Assembly (NCBI GenBank): GCA_030770535.1
Contig: JASVEC010000006.1
Span: 1,116,001 to 1,180,000, forward strand
DNA: 64,000 nucleotides
Reading direction: 5' to 3'
DNA from: Batkoa obscura
Taxonomy: Eukaryota > Entomophthoromycota > Entomophthoromycetes > Entomophthorales > Batkoaceae
The notes under the pieces are model-generated. The model worked only from the letters and a program-made list of their open reading frames with translations. It was not told the origin of the DNA and ran no database searches. The translations under genes and the position numbers were made by a program. Shown here piece after piece: positions 11,683-23,635 of the stretch (within the stretch, counting starts at the first letter, position 1; each line of letters opens with the position of its first letter).

Positions 11683-13360
11683 ATGGAACAATTAAACGAT
11701 ATTGAAAATTATATAGATTCAACCAAGCAGATATTTGAGGAATATGAGCTATTATTTCAACTCCCTATTATCAACTTTTTGCATTTAAAGAATTATAGTC
11801 TTTTACAACAAGATTGGCTAAAGTTAACAGTTTCAGATGCTATTATTGAAGGTAAAGAATTACAAGAAAGTGAATTTATTGATAGGTTAATTGACTCAGT
11901 TGCTAACGGTACAATTTATGTAAGTTCTTCAAATATACTTTTTATAATATTAACTGGATTTCCCAATTTTCAGCCAGAATATCCTTCAACTTTAGCTAAT
12001 TTAATACAGTCCTGCCATACTTCAAGTTTGCAAAGCTGGTATAAGAAAGAAGGACATCAAGAGCGATACCAACAGCAAGTAATATATTATAAATGTAAAA
12101 ATAGAAGCTTTATCAAATTAATAGTACCTTTTTGCATAGAATTTCGTAAATAAAATTAGAAAAAAATATTTGACCAAGATGAATCCAAAGAAGATTCATG
12201 AGGTAAATTAATGGGTTACTATTTATAGTGCCATAATAATGACATATTTTCTTAGGTTGGTTTGATGAGTCAGTTGATCGGCGATATCTGCAAAAAGAAT
12301 GAAATTAATAGTATGGTAGATATTGGCTCGGGACAGGTAAGAAAATAATAAATAATAATAATAAACTAATAAGCTAATTAATTAGGGCTATTTAACTCGT
12401 TTAACGAGTTATGAAAACAAAATAGAAGTGATAGGACTTGATGGGGATAGTAGACAAACTATTGGAGCAAAAAAAATAGATGAACAATATAAGAAATGGG
12501 ATAATATACAAACGGAACATTTTACTTTAATTATTAATCAAGAGAATTATGAGGAGTTTCATGAATTAGTGGGAAAGCAGATAGATGAAAGCCCATTTTT
12601 GATATCTGGCTTACATACCTGTGGTTATTTGGCTTACTCTATTTTGGACCTATTTCTAAAGTCAAATGCTAATGCCCTTGTGTCTGTACCTTGTTGTTAT
12701 AATAAGTTATTGCCTTCATTAAATGGATGTTGTAAGTTTTTGTATTTACTGTCTCATCATTGAGTGTGAATAATAACCCTGTTTTTTAGTTGAGCCCAGA
12801 TCTAAATTTCTACAAAAAAAGGAGTTTAAGATAGATCGTTTAGGACTCAAGATGGCTTGCCAATCTCCTTTCAGTTGGAGTCAAAATAAAAAGAATTGTT
12901 ATGAGTTTTTTAAAAGACATTTTTATAGGGCTATGTTACAGGTAAGTGATTATCTTAATTTATATAGTTTATGTCGTAATTTATTTGAAACTAGGAATTA
13001 ATCTACACAGAGGGTTATAAAAATGAAAATGAAGAGATAGAAAGCATTGGCAAAATGAGTATGTTAGAATACGCTAATTTTTCAATATACTGTCATTCAA
13101 GTTTTAAAAAGTTGAAGTTGACGCCACTGCCAACAGAAGAAGTAATACAAAGTTATTATTTAAAGAATTTAAAATATTATAATACAATTGCTTTACTCTG
13201 GTCTTGTCAGGCTTTATTAGCTCCTTTGATTGAGTCAGTGTTGTTGTTGGACCGTTATCTTATCTTACAAGAAGAGGGCTGTGAGGTAGATTTAGTTCCT
13301 TTGTTTGATTTATTGATATCTCCAAGGGCCTTTGCTTTAGTTGCTACTAAAAAAAGATAG
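11683..13360 (+). CDS. METTL25/RRNAD1-like methyltransferase
   Basis: S-adenosylmethionine-dependent methyltransferase of the METTL25 family; the molecular target is not firmly known. Six exons fit in phase: 11683-11919, 11974-12078, 12256-12336, 12386-12731, 12790-12941, 12995-13360, about 428 aa. Diagnostic features are the SAM-binding VDIGSGQGYLTRLTSYENK (joined across intron 3), VIGLDGD, the family signature SGLHTCGYLAYSILDLF followed by VSVPCCYNKLLP, and a C-terminal tail with LIESVLLLDRYL and LVPLFDLLISPRAFALVATK. All are typical of the family and nothing is missing. The neighbour downstream is convergent, with 95 bp between stops. Confidence 0.9.
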
Positions 13361-13455
13361 AATAATCGAACATAAAACAATGAAAATAGAATATAAATAA
13401 AACAAATTAAATTAAGCTTAAAAAAACAAAAAAAGTTTATTTGTTAATATAGTAA

Positions 13456-14774
13456 CTATTTTGACTCCGTTTGACTCCTTTGATTCCTTTGTGGGTTACG
13501 AGTATTATTGTTTCTTCTCACACTGTTGTTTTTATTTTCAGTGGTATTACTTTCACCTTCATTAGCCTTATTAGCTTTAAATGCATTTGAATAATTATTG
13601 TTTCTCTTATCTACAGTCTGGCTGGAATTTTGTCTAGAATGTGCTGGTTTAAACTGTTTATTTTCGACTGTGACACTTTCACCTAATATATTGAACTTAG
13701 CTTGAGCCAATGCTTTATTACTAGCTTCTAAGGCTATGAACTCAACAGATCCAACCCCATTCTTAACATCTACATTTTTAATAGTCCCGAAGATAGAAAA
13801 GGTATCATGGACCACTTTCTTAATATTACTATTACTACTTGTTTCCTTATTTAATTTAAAATAGATCCCAAATGTAGTGCTGGTAGCAGCAGTAGTATCT
13901 ACTGGTGATACAGTGCTTGGTTTAGCGGATGGGGTGTTTGTTCCAGTAGAGGAGGCTGAGGTAGCATTTGGTGTATTGCTGTTGCTACCCCATTTGGAGT
14001 TATTGCTTGACACCATAGTAGCCCATGTCTTTGGCTGATTTGATTTACTTTCAGTAACTGGTGCAGCTTCGCTTGCTTTTGGTTCAGTAGCCACTTTCTT
14101 TTCTTCTTTAATCTCATTAACAGCAGGTTTCTTTTCTTCTTCTACTTTAACTGGGGTGGTGGTAATAGCGGTAGCAGGAGCAGCAGTGACAGCAGGCTCT
14201 TTGACTACAACAGGGGTAGGTTTAACAGTAGTAGTTGCAGCTGGAACCTTACTAGCAGTTACTACTTTAGATGAAAGATAACGGAAGATATCGTTAAGGA
14301 TATGGAATCTCCCTTCTTGTTCAGCTAATATAAAAGTTTGTACAAATCTTAATGGGCCATCTACTTTATTAGTAATCTCTCCCATAGATTGAATCACAAT
14401 AACATTATTTAATGAAGCTTGGACATCTACGTTAGTAATAAGAATTTTTGATTCTTCACATTTGAATTCTTGATATCTTTGGCTGATTTCCTGTTGTTGA
14501 AAATTACTTAGCTTAATTATCATCATACTAAAATGCTATAACTTACCTCACGAGTTTTATTTACTGGAGCAAATTCACCTTCATAACCACGTACCATTTT
14601 AGCTTGTTGGCCATAAAATAAATGGATGGACTTTGGTTTACTATTAAAGATGGTATAATATTGTTGTACAAATAACCATCCAATATCATAGGTATCGGGT
14701 AAGTCTGATTTGACATTGTTGACTGCGTTGTTGGTTCCTTGATTCGTATTGGAAGGTCCGGCCATGTTTTGCAT
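13456..14774 (-). CDS. G3BP-like protein: NTF2-like domain plus RRM
   Basis: Relative of Ras-GAP SH3-binding protein (G3BP; yeast Bre5), which in other organisms binds a ubiquitin protease and RNA in stress granules. Exons 14774-14547 and 14511-13456 give about 427 aa. Residues ~15-140 form the NTF2-like domain (GWLFVQQYYTIFNSKPKSI, FVQTFILAEQEGRFHILNDI); then a ~120-residue Ala/Thr/Val/Lys-rich linker; an RRM at ~res 290-370 (FGIYFKLNKE, GVGSVEFIALEASNKALA); and an Arg/Asn-rich tail. The domain order is that of G3BP. The intron is only about 35 nt and uses an AAG acceptor if my frame is right; the nearer TTTTAG would give an impossibly short intron and a stop, so this boundary deserves care. 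Confidence 0.87.
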
Positions 14775-15997
14775 AATATACTAGTAATTTAAAGAGAGTT
14801 TTAGTTGTTTACTTCTTATTTATTTTTGGCTTACCTTTTTTATTTTTGCTATTAAAAATTTAAAAGTAAAATGGTTGGATTACTAAGGAATCCCATTTTA
14901 TGTCATCAATAGCCAATCAATTGGGCTAAAATCCAAACATCTGTAGCCAATTATTTGTGCTATAGTTAAGCTCCTTTTTAGTCCATTCCTTTACACTTAC
15001 TTCATAAATGTAAGATATATAGGGATGTTTCTTGTTTAAGAACTCTAGTAATGAATTATCCAGGTCCTTTATTGATCTAAAATGAACAAAAAACTAAACC
15101 AAGAATTTTATATAATACTATAACCCTTTTTTTATTTATAACAAATAAAATAATTAACACTTTGAAGCTTCAATCTAATTTTTCTTGTAGCAACTAAATC
15201 AAACTAATGCTATTAATAGCTAAGTCTAAATCAAAATTTTTAATGGTAATAAATTTATTATAGCTTAAACTTCAAAAAACTCAATGAACATAAGTGGACT
15301 GAATTCATAGTAGATTATACAATTTATCCACATTCTAAAATAAAAGCATGGTATTTATTGAGTTCAGTATCAAAATATAACAACAATGATATAAAAATAA
15401 AAAATAAAATAAAATAAAATAAAATAAAATAAAAAACTAAAAACAAACTATTGCTGGTACAACTCCAAAAAAACAAAATGAAAGGAACTTCAAAAATGAT
15501 TTGTTTATCAGATAATAGTTTTAACAAGAACAATTTTGTAAAAAATAATTTGTGACCAGTTTTTAGTCATCCAAAAGATTATGCTTAATTTATTAGCCTT
15601 AATTTTCAACCATAAAAATTACTCCACTTTAAGCAAATTAAAAACTTGAGGAGGTTGAAAAATAAACCTAAAGGAAACCAATCAGAGTAAAGAAACTATT
15701 GATTTTTGCAAGTTGAATTGTTGCGTTTAATTAAGTGGTTAAGTTTTAGGTGAATCAAAATAGAAAAGGTGGAAAAAACTCAAAATAATCAAAAATAAAA
15801 TTTGTTATTTTTTTAAATAGAGTTGGACTTATCCTTAACTTCAGGTTCCATTGTTTGGTAATCGAAAACACTTGATATACATATTAAGACTCTTTAATCA
15901 TATCTTATTTAGTTCTAAAAAAAGACTAATATACCTTGAGCTTATCATTCTATTTTTCCATCATTTCTCTTCTCCTTATTAACAAAGCAAGTAAAGT
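14775..15997. other. Intergenic DNA between G3BP-like and carrier genes
   Basis: A+T-rich. Holds a weakly recognisable, decayed MITE unit at about 15017-15100 (plus orientation) and an (AAAAT)n tract near 15400-15435. A 69-codon frame at 15324-15533 on the minus strand merely reads the A-rich tract and is not a gene. Confidence 0.45.
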
Positions 15998-18031
15998 ATG
16001 TCGACGCTAAAAGAATCGAGCATCATAAGCGCTATTGGGGGCTATGCACAAGACACGACAATCGATAACATCGAACGCTATAAGAGAGTGTTTTACAAAT
16101 ACTCCTCCAAAACAATAGACGGGGAGTGTTACCTTACAAAAGAAGACTTTATCACGGCCATCTCACCAGACGAAGACTATGCCAACTTGAAGAGGGAACA
16201 TTATGGTATTTTATTTAATTTAGCAGACACCAGAAAGAGAGGATTATTATCTTTTACCGACTTTGTTGTTTTTGAAGACTTATTGGCCAAACCAGATGCT
16301 GAGTACATCATTGCTTTTAAGTTGTTTGATTTAGATAACAGTGGTAAAGTATCTGTTGATGAATTTAAGTCGGTTTTAAGTCAAAACTGGGACCCAGATT
16401 CAGTACCTTTTGATTTTGAGTCAGATTGGTTAAAGATGTATACCGGTGGTAAAGGTCCTCAGCATGAGATCCAGTTTAATTCTTTTTGTCAGTTACTTAA
16501 AGGACTTCAAGCAGAAAGGATAAGACAATCATTTAAATATTTTGATAAAAACAACGATGGTATCATTGCTCCTCATGAGTTTAAAACTATTGTACAACAA
16601 ATTTCAAAACATAAATTATCAGACTATGTTATCGAACACTCCCCTACTTTAGCTAACGTTTTTGCAGGTAGCAACATTTCATATGCTAATGTGATCGCTT
16701 TCCACAATGTCATACGTCAGCTTGATTTAGTTGAATCCATCGTCGATCAATGTTTAAAACAAAGCAAAACTGGCAGCTTAACACGTGCTGATTTTATGAA
16801 TACCTCAGCTCAAAGTGCACGTTTTACTTTATTTACTCCAATGGAAGTGGATATCATCTTTCATTTTGCTGGTTTAAATAACACATCTGGCAGATTAACC
16901 AGAGGGGATTTTGACCGCTTGTTTGATCCTACCTGGAAACCAGCTGCTTCCAATAGCTTTGTTGAAGCTACTAAAAAGGAAAAATCTTCATCTATGCTTT
17001 CGGAAGCTATCAATAGTGCTTATTCATTTATTCTCGGGTCCATCGCTGGTGCAGTTGGAGCCACTGTAGTTTACCCTATTGATTTAGTAAAGACACGTAT
17101 GCAAAATCAACGTAGTGCCGTTGTAGGTCAAGTAATGTATAAAAACTCAATCGATTGTTTTCAAAAGGTAATCAAGAATGAAGGTATTTTAGGACTTTAT
17201 CGAGGATTAGGACCACAACTTATTGGAGTAGCACCCGAAAAGGCTATCAAACTCACAATGAATGATTTAGTAAGAAATATATTTACAGATAAAACCAATG
17301 GTACCATTCCATTTTGGGCTGAAATTTTAGCTGGTTCATGTGCTGGTGGATCTCAAGTTGTGTTTACCAATCCATTGGAAATTGTTAAAATTCGTCTTCA
17401 AGTTCAAGGTGAATTGTCAAAGTCCATGAATGGACCACCAAAGCAATCGGCTATTCAGATTGTAAGACAGCTTGGTTTATTTGGACTTTATAAAGGGGTA
17501 GGAGCTTGTTTATTGCGTGATGTGCCATTTTCAGCCATTTATTTTTCAGCTTATTCACATATCAAGAAAGATTACTTTAATGAATCAGCAGGTAAAAAGC
17601 TTAAAATTAGTGAACTATTGATAGCTGGTGCAGTAGCTGGTATGCCAGCCGCTTATCTCACTACCCCAGCGGATGTTATAAAAACCCGCCTTCAAGTAGA
17701 AGCGCGTAAGGGAGAGACCACATATAAGGGCATCACTGATGCAGCTCGAAAGATCCTTAAAGAGGAAGGGTTCAGTGCCTTTTTTAAAGGAGGACCAGCG
17801 CGTATCTTTAGATCTTCACCACAGTTTGGTGTTACACTTGCAGTATATGAAGTTTTACAAAGAAGCTTTCCACTTAGTAAGGCAGAAGATAAAGTCAACA
17901 AGGTTGTTTCTCATGTCATCGCTCCACAAACTACCGCAGATCTTCAATCACTTAAATCAAGACAGGCCCTTAAACTGTTACTCAGTCTGGATTATAAGTT
18001 TGGACTTGTGGCCCCTAAAAATCGTGCTTAA
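15998..18031 (+). CDS. AGC1: Mitochondrial aspartate/glutamate carrier with EF-hands (aralar/citrin/Agc1 type)
   Basis: Inner-membrane carrier exchanging aspartate for glutamate + H+, part of the malate-aspartate shuttle. A single 677-codon exon without introns. The N-terminal ~320 residues are the regulatory EF-hand region typical of animal SLC25A12/13 and of fungi that keep it; two loops look calcium-competent (DLDNSGKVSVDEF ~res 110, DKNNDGIIAPHEF ~res 182). The C-terminal ~300 residues hold three mitochondrial-carrier repeats with signatures YPIDLVKTRMQ, NPLEIVKIRLQ and TPADVIKTRLQ. The length matches human citrin (675 aa). It lies between the arms of the inverted duplication, so it could have been inverted relative to relatives. 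Confidence 0.95.
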   Translation: MSTLKESSIISAIGGYAQDTTIDNIERYKRVFYKYSSKTIDGECYLTKEDFITAISPDEDYANLKREHYGILFNLADTRKRGLLSFTDFVVFEDLLAKPDAEYIIAFKLFDLDNSGKVSVDEFKSVLSQNWDPDSVPFDFESDWLKMYTGGKGPQHEIQFNSFCQLLKGLQAERIRQSFKYFDKNNDGIIAPHEFKTIVQQISKHKLSDYVIEHSPTLANVFAGSNISYANVIAFHNVIRQLDLVESIVDQCLKQSKTGSLTRADFMNTSAQSARFTLFTPMEVDIIFHFAGLNNTSGRLTRGDFDRLFDPTWKPAASNSFVEATKKEKSSSMLSEAINSAYSFILGSIAGAVGATVVYPIDLVKTRMQNQRSAVVGQVMYKNSIDCFQKVIKNEGILGLYRGLGPQLIGVAPEKAIKLTMNDLVRNIFTDKTNGTIPFWAEILAGSCAGGSQVVFTNPLEIVKIRLQVQGELSKSMNGPPKQSAIQIVRQLGLFGLYKGVGACLLRDVPFSAIYFSAYSHIKKDYFNESAGKKLKISELLIAGAVAGMPAAYLTTPADVIKTRLQVEARKGETTYKGITDAARKILKEEGFSAFFKGGPARIFRSSPQFGVTLAVYEVLQRSFPLSKAEDKVNKVVSHVIAPQTTADLQSLKSRQALKLLLSLDYKFGLVAPKNRA

Positions 18032-18557
18032 AATTAGCGGTAAGTGAGTGCTTTAAGCACTCCTCACATGGAAAAATTATAAAAAATAAATAGTAAGTAA
18101 ATTTTATTACTGTTTGTATAACTTGTTATATTAAACAAGTGAATGATAGATATTTAATTACGTTTGATGTAAATTAATTTTAATTTTCAGTATAAAATAA
18201 GCTTTATATTAGGTGATTTCAGTATATTCTACACAGTTTTATCATAAAAAATTTAGTGAAATTATCGGTTGTAATATTGCTTTTTTACATCAACTTTATA
18301 ATGTATTCATATAGCACTACCATTTTGGATTTGGTCAAATAAACAACATGAATAATGAAAACATCAAATAGTGTTTTAAGTCAAAACTAGTTTAAAGCCA
18401 CGAACTCATTAACAGTTAACTGCATTCATTTTGTAAATCAATTGTCGTTTTTTTATTCAATTTTGTTCTATCCGAAATTTCATCAAAAAAGCATACGCCC
18501 AATAACACACTCATAACCAATAAAACAATGTAAGGGTCTAGCTTTTTTATTTGAGCT
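18032..18557. other. Intergenic DNA after the carrier gene
   Basis: 526 bp, A+T-rich; nothing recognised. Confidence 0.4.
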
Positions 18558-19989
18558 ATGAACATTCATCGATAAAATAGAATCATTGGTATTGTTTATA
18601 TGACATCAAAGTAATATTTTTGGCTTCGTGGGACTTTAAGTTCCACTTGATCTATGATATTATCAAAAAGAGGATGGACTCCTAACCCAGACGAAGCTTT
18701 GAATTAATTTGTGGTAATATATATTAATATCAATGGTAACCCACCCGAAAAAAGTATGTTATAAAAACATATATCCCAGATTATTATAGAGAATTTAGTC
18801 ACAACATCATTAAAGATAAGCTGATTAAAGAGATTGGTAAATATCCCATCGAAAGAAAAGATGCTTTTTGGTATAATAGTAAAAAACTGGAGCTAGAGTT
18901 TGCTATGCCTAAAGGTACAGATCCAAAAGTAGATAAAGAAACTATACTTTACGTACATGGTGGTGCGTATATCTTGTGCTCAAATAACACTCATCGCCCA
19001 CTCTATTGTAAATTTGGTAGAAAAGCAAATGCACAGGTGGCTGGTAAGATATTTTCTACTTTTCTTAATATATTAACTAACTTGAAACTTTTTTTAGCTT
19101 TAAACTATCGTTTAGCTCCAGAATTCCCTTTCCCTTGTGCTTTGGAGGACACCTTAGCAGCTTATTTATTCTTAACTAGTCAGAGTACAACAGAGTGTCC
19201 AGGAATGGGTCTTGATGCCAGTAAAATAGTGATTGCTGGAGATAGTGCAGGAGGAGGTTTAGCCAGTTCATTTTTAGTTTTATTGAGTCAGCTTGAACAA
19301 TATAAAATGTTAGCAGGTGGTTTATTATTAAGTCCATGGCTTGATTTGTCTTTTTCTCAACCCAGTTTTTCATCAAGTACCAATGATTATTTACCTGGAC
19401 CAAAATTAAATGATGTTAAAAATTACACGTTCATTAATGAGCTTTTGGCAAACTCAGTAACTGATTTGAAGGATGAGATTTTAAGTGTTAATGGTCATTT
19501 CTTCACTAATGAAAAGTACTTAACTTATCCACTTGTTAGTCCAATGTACCAAGATAACTTTGATAGATTTCCCCCTATTATGGTGGTAAGCGAAAATTTA
19601 GCTTATACGTTTATTTATTGTTAATTAATAACTGTTTTTAGATTGTCGGTGATAACGAAAGATTAAGAGATGAGAGTATTATATTTGCCCATAAGTTGAA
19701 TAAACATTATCAAACTAAAGCAGATAGTCAACCAGTAACATTACAGATTTATGATGAAATGCCCCATGTATTTCAGCTATTTGGTTTCCATCCAAGCAGT
19801 AAAAAATCATTTGAATTGGGCTCCAAGTTTATAAAAGATTGCTTTAGTAACGATGGTAGTAATAAGAATAATAACGAACCCTGGGCTTATAAAATTGATA
19901 CCAAATTAAATTTTAATCTATTTGATTATGATATTACTACGTATAAGATACCACAGGCTTTTAGTCTTGAAGAAAAAGAGGGAGTTTAA
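18558..19989 (+). pseudogene. Hydrolase H2: decayed 5' end fused to a perfect copy of H1
   Basis: From 18770 onward this is the exact H1 sequence: exon remainder to 19043, then 19098-19585 and 19642-19989, with HGGAY, GDSAGGG and the EMPH histidine all intact. Upstream of 18770 similarity drops suddenly to that of a distant paralogue: ASWDFKFHLIYDIIKKRMDS is readable near 18630-18690, followed by an in-frame TAA and other damage. So an old, already decaying paralogue had its 3' two-thirds overwritten from H1. A 239-codon frame remains open from an internal ATG (18905) but would lack the N-terminal region and is probably not functional. Confidence 0.85.
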
Positions 19990-20016
19990 GTTTTAATAAG
20001 TTATTAAATTGTATCT

Positions 20017-20632
20017 TTATTTTAATATTATTTTGAATTTAACTAAAGCTTCCTTCATTGCTTCATATTTTAATAATATTAATGCTTGTTCGATAGTAAA
20101 CTAAGTATAAGAGAGTAAATATATCATTTTTGAATAACAAACATATTCTTACCCACTCTCTTCTCCTCTCATTTACTTCTAACCATAAATTATCGTTTAC
20201 CAATTCATTAACTTTAAAAGAATATATACAAAACTCATACTCTTTATCTTTTTTAACTCCTTTAAATAGTCCTAACTCGTGAGTGATCTCTCCTTTGATA
20301 CCAGCTAATGGAATCAATAAGATTAATATTTGATAATTAAATTAAATAAGAACCTTCTTCAAAACCTTCTCTTTTTGCGGCTTGTTTATAAGTTTCTTTT
20401 TTTTCTACTCCTCCTTTTGGCTAAGAATAAATAAAGATTACTATTTTGCTCGTTATAATTTTATCATTACAAATAACCACTGGTTTGGATGCTTACGACT
20501 TGTAATGAGTAACACTTGATTGAGTTCATTATATGGAATGATACAAACTATCTTTTTGGATAGAAAATCATAAGTTTAAAAAGAGATCATTATTGATATT
20601 CTTATTATATTTACTTTTCTATCTTTTTTCAT
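20017..20632 (-). CDS. Nudix hydrolase, second copy (right arm)
   Basis: Reverse-complement duplicate of the gene at 9118-9733, with the same five exons by the relation 29750 minus coordinate and the same Nudix box. It is tail-to-tail with H2, 27 bp between stops. Because its promoter side (up to the MITE at 20934) was copied too, it may be expressed, unlike its hydrolase partner. Confidence 0.68.
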
Positions 20633-20933
20633 ATTATTAAATTATTATCAAACAAATTTAAAATGATTATTTTATTTTTAAGCACTAAAAATTAAGAGTT
20701 GCATCATAAAAATCTTTTTGCATAAGTTTTTTAAAGCAAACAAAGAAATCACTTATCTAACTACAAAAACATGAAGTTTAAATGTATTATATCTGATTAT
20801 TTAACTTTTAGCTTCAGCATTTCATTCTATTTCTCATTTTTAAATAAGTTGATTGTCTTCAATCTTTTTATTATTATGACTTTTTAAAATAAATAATTTT
20901 CTAACATTACAATGTTTGAAAATAAGTTTATTA

Positions 20934-21037
20934 TATGAGGATGTTTTTTTGGTTTCATCACTTTTTCCATCTTTTAAGTACTATTTGAATAGAATAATTA
21001 TTAGTAAAATTCTTAAACAAAAAAATACATTCCTATA
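20934..21037 (-). mobile_element. MITE unit at the edge of the right arm
   Basis: Copy of the unit at 8713-8816, differing at 21034; the sequence beyond 21038 is unrelated to the donor flank. Confidence 0.8.
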
Positions 21038-21038
21038 T

Positions 21039-22040
21039 ATCTAAATCATTATACAAATGAAAATATTCAAGATAAGATTGTAAATTGTTTTTATAAAAAT
21101 ATTTAAATCTAATTAAGATGAAGTTATAACTAACTATTCATCTGTTATAACTTAATAATTTATAGTATTTTAGTTTATTTATATATTAAATTATTTCAAA
21201 GTTTAAAGTTGAAATGTAATAAGCGTTATAATTTATTTTATGTTTATGATAATTCAATTTTATTTACTTTTTAATCTTCTTGGAAGGTCAATTTTGCAAC
21301 ACAGTAGGTATGTGCGAGGTTCTATCAATCTAGATATTAGACTCTCATTTTTTAATGTCTAACACTTAGTTTGGTTTTAATTTTGTACTATAGAGAGCGT
21401 TAATAGACTTGCACTAATCATAGATCGTCCCAAGTAACGCTGTAGTTTAAATACACCAACAGTTCGATAGCTCTATTTAATGAATTGGTCGTAAGGTCTA
21501 ACATAAAGTTTAGTTTACACTTATCCAAGCTACGTCGCTGTTGAATGCACACATTACTACGAGGAGGTCATCAAGCTGGGTTGGAATTTTAATGGTGTCT
21601 CGAGTGGAAGTAGTAAATAACTTTTAAAGACTTTTGGTCAATTTGTAATTTTTTTCAGGATTATTAGCAATGAGTTTACCTTTTTTCTTATTAAAACTAC
21701 TCTTTTATTCATTGCTCTTTATAAATATCCTTGAAAAGATGATAAAAATACTCACAAGCAACTTGTTGACTTGAATAACTAAAAGGTTATTGTTTGTTAA
21801 TATTAAAATTTTAGAATATCTCCAAAGTCAAGAAAACTCTCGAGTTTGTAGAAGATAAACTTATGTCAAATATCCACTAAAAATATTAGCTTATAAAGCT
21901 CCAAAAAATGGTAGTAAATAATAAAACACTAAAGGATGTTCATTTAGGCTTGAGTTTATCTTACCACTATAAAATCTTAATAATGAACAGAAAAGATAAG
22001 AACAGACTTTTGGGTACTACTTAGTAGCTATACAGAAAAT
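21039..22040. other. Non-coding stretch with a less A+T-rich island
   Basis: About 21285-21610 has clearly more G+C than its surroundings and no open frame. Its texture resembles the 466-bp dispersed repeat but I see no shared sequence. It could be an old transposon fragment or an unrecognised RNA gene. Confidence 0.35.
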
Positions 22041-23180
22041 ATATAAAATTGTGACAAAGAGTGTAAATTTGGTGATGTGAATAGCGTTGATAGTAGCAGT
22101 AATAATTGAAATTCATCTAATGTTAATTAGCTTAAATTCAGACTAAATTCAAATTTGATATGGATAAGCTAGGACAATTATGCAATTACATTAACACCAA
22201 AGTAAGTCTAAAGATTCAGCTAATAAAAGTAAATTGACACTTCTAATATTCTCTTAAAGTCGCCAATAGCAACATAGCAAATAATATCACAAAAATAGCT
22301 AAGATTGCAAATAGTGATGGGATTAAAAAAACGATCATGAAATAAAAGAAGCCCTTCCAAAATTATATAAAACTATCTCATTATTTGCGCTAAGATCTAA
22401 TTCTTGCAATAGAATGTTTAATAAAGGAGATGGAAGCAGTAAAAATAGTCAAATCTTATTTTCAAATAAGGACGCTGAATTATCAAATATCTTTTATTGA
22501 ATAAGATTGATAATAATTACAATAACAGTGATTTGAGCAACTCAAACATAGATAACCAACTCGGCGATTTATTTAATGGAAGTTAAATATTTAATTATAT
22601 CTTTTAGTGAGCTAGTAAAAGTGATAACAATGATGATATAGATCTAGTAAATGAAGGTGAGAAATTTAAGATGATGAAAGAGGAGTATACAAAACTGAAG
22701 ATGCCTGATAATTTAGGAGAAAATCAGAATATTTTTTTATAAAAGCTATAAAGTAATGAAAAAAGGGGTCAATTAAAAAAGAGAATAAAAAGCAAATTAA
22801 ACATTGAAAGCTGCTGTTAATATTAGAATGCAAAAATAAGGAATAAAAGAATATAAAGATTTATTGATTAATTTCATAATAAACTAAATCCAAAGAAGAT
22901 ACCTATATATCCTCATATCGAATTGTCAGATTAAACTTTAAAGCTAATATAAAAAATAGCAATTTCAATCAAACTCATCGTAATTGTAGTGAATGGGTCA
23001 GTGATTATCTCGACAAAAAAAGGTTGATTGTTGTTTTAAAAACAGCAGAGCACTTGATCAAATTACCTTATTATAAAATGGGAGCTATTAATAGTAGTAT
23101 CTAAAACCAAACCAAAGCCAATATGATTTAAACTACAATAGCTCAAGTTGGCGTTTGAGACATTTGAAATTCAACTTGAC
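22041..23180 (+). pseudogene. Decayed coding region of unknown type
   Basis: Several runs read as protein in the plus direction but shift frame and stop often: for example ISLFALRSNSCNRMFNKGDG, DNQLGDLFNGS, KFKMMKEEYTKLKMPDNLGE and HRNCSEWVSDYLDKKRL. Composition is Asn/Ser/Lys-rich. No family recognised; a decayed host gene or transposon protein are both possible. Confidence 0.3.
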
Positions 23181-23635
23181 TTTATCAGCATAGCAAGTAA
23201 TAAGATTGTCAATATTATTTAAACTTAAATATGATATTATCTGTTTTTAACTGTTTCGTTGCTTATTAATCAAGTGTAAGGCTTCTTTTTCGTAAGTATC
23301 GACTAGATAAAATTGCTTGATAAACATCACTTTCAATCTATTGTTTGATTAATAGATGTTTATAGAAGAAATGTCCGACTTAGTTGTTTTTAAAAATCAA
23401 TCGTTAATTTTTACTTTCATCAAACTCTTTAAAACCGTTATTACCTTTACTTTTTGTTCTATATTAATGGATTTACTTGTCAATTTAAAGTTAAATTATT
23501 TAATAAAATTTTAAATCTTTTTTATACTTTATTTTAGTATAGTTTCCTTCAAATATAAAATATAAAAATCATTACATTATATTTAATGATATATTATATT
23601 ACCGAAAATATCAATAGTACAAATTGCCATTTTAT

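Larger units (their letters stand above)
18770..21038 (-). repeat. Right arm of 2,269-bp inverted duplication
   Basis: Reverse-complement partner of 8712-10980. The left boundary lies in coding sequence of H2, the right boundary at the end of a single MITE unit (20934-21037). Only one of the two donor MITE units is present here. The lack of visible divergence, even in introns and spacers, points to a very recent event or to ongoing conversion. Confidence 0.93.
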
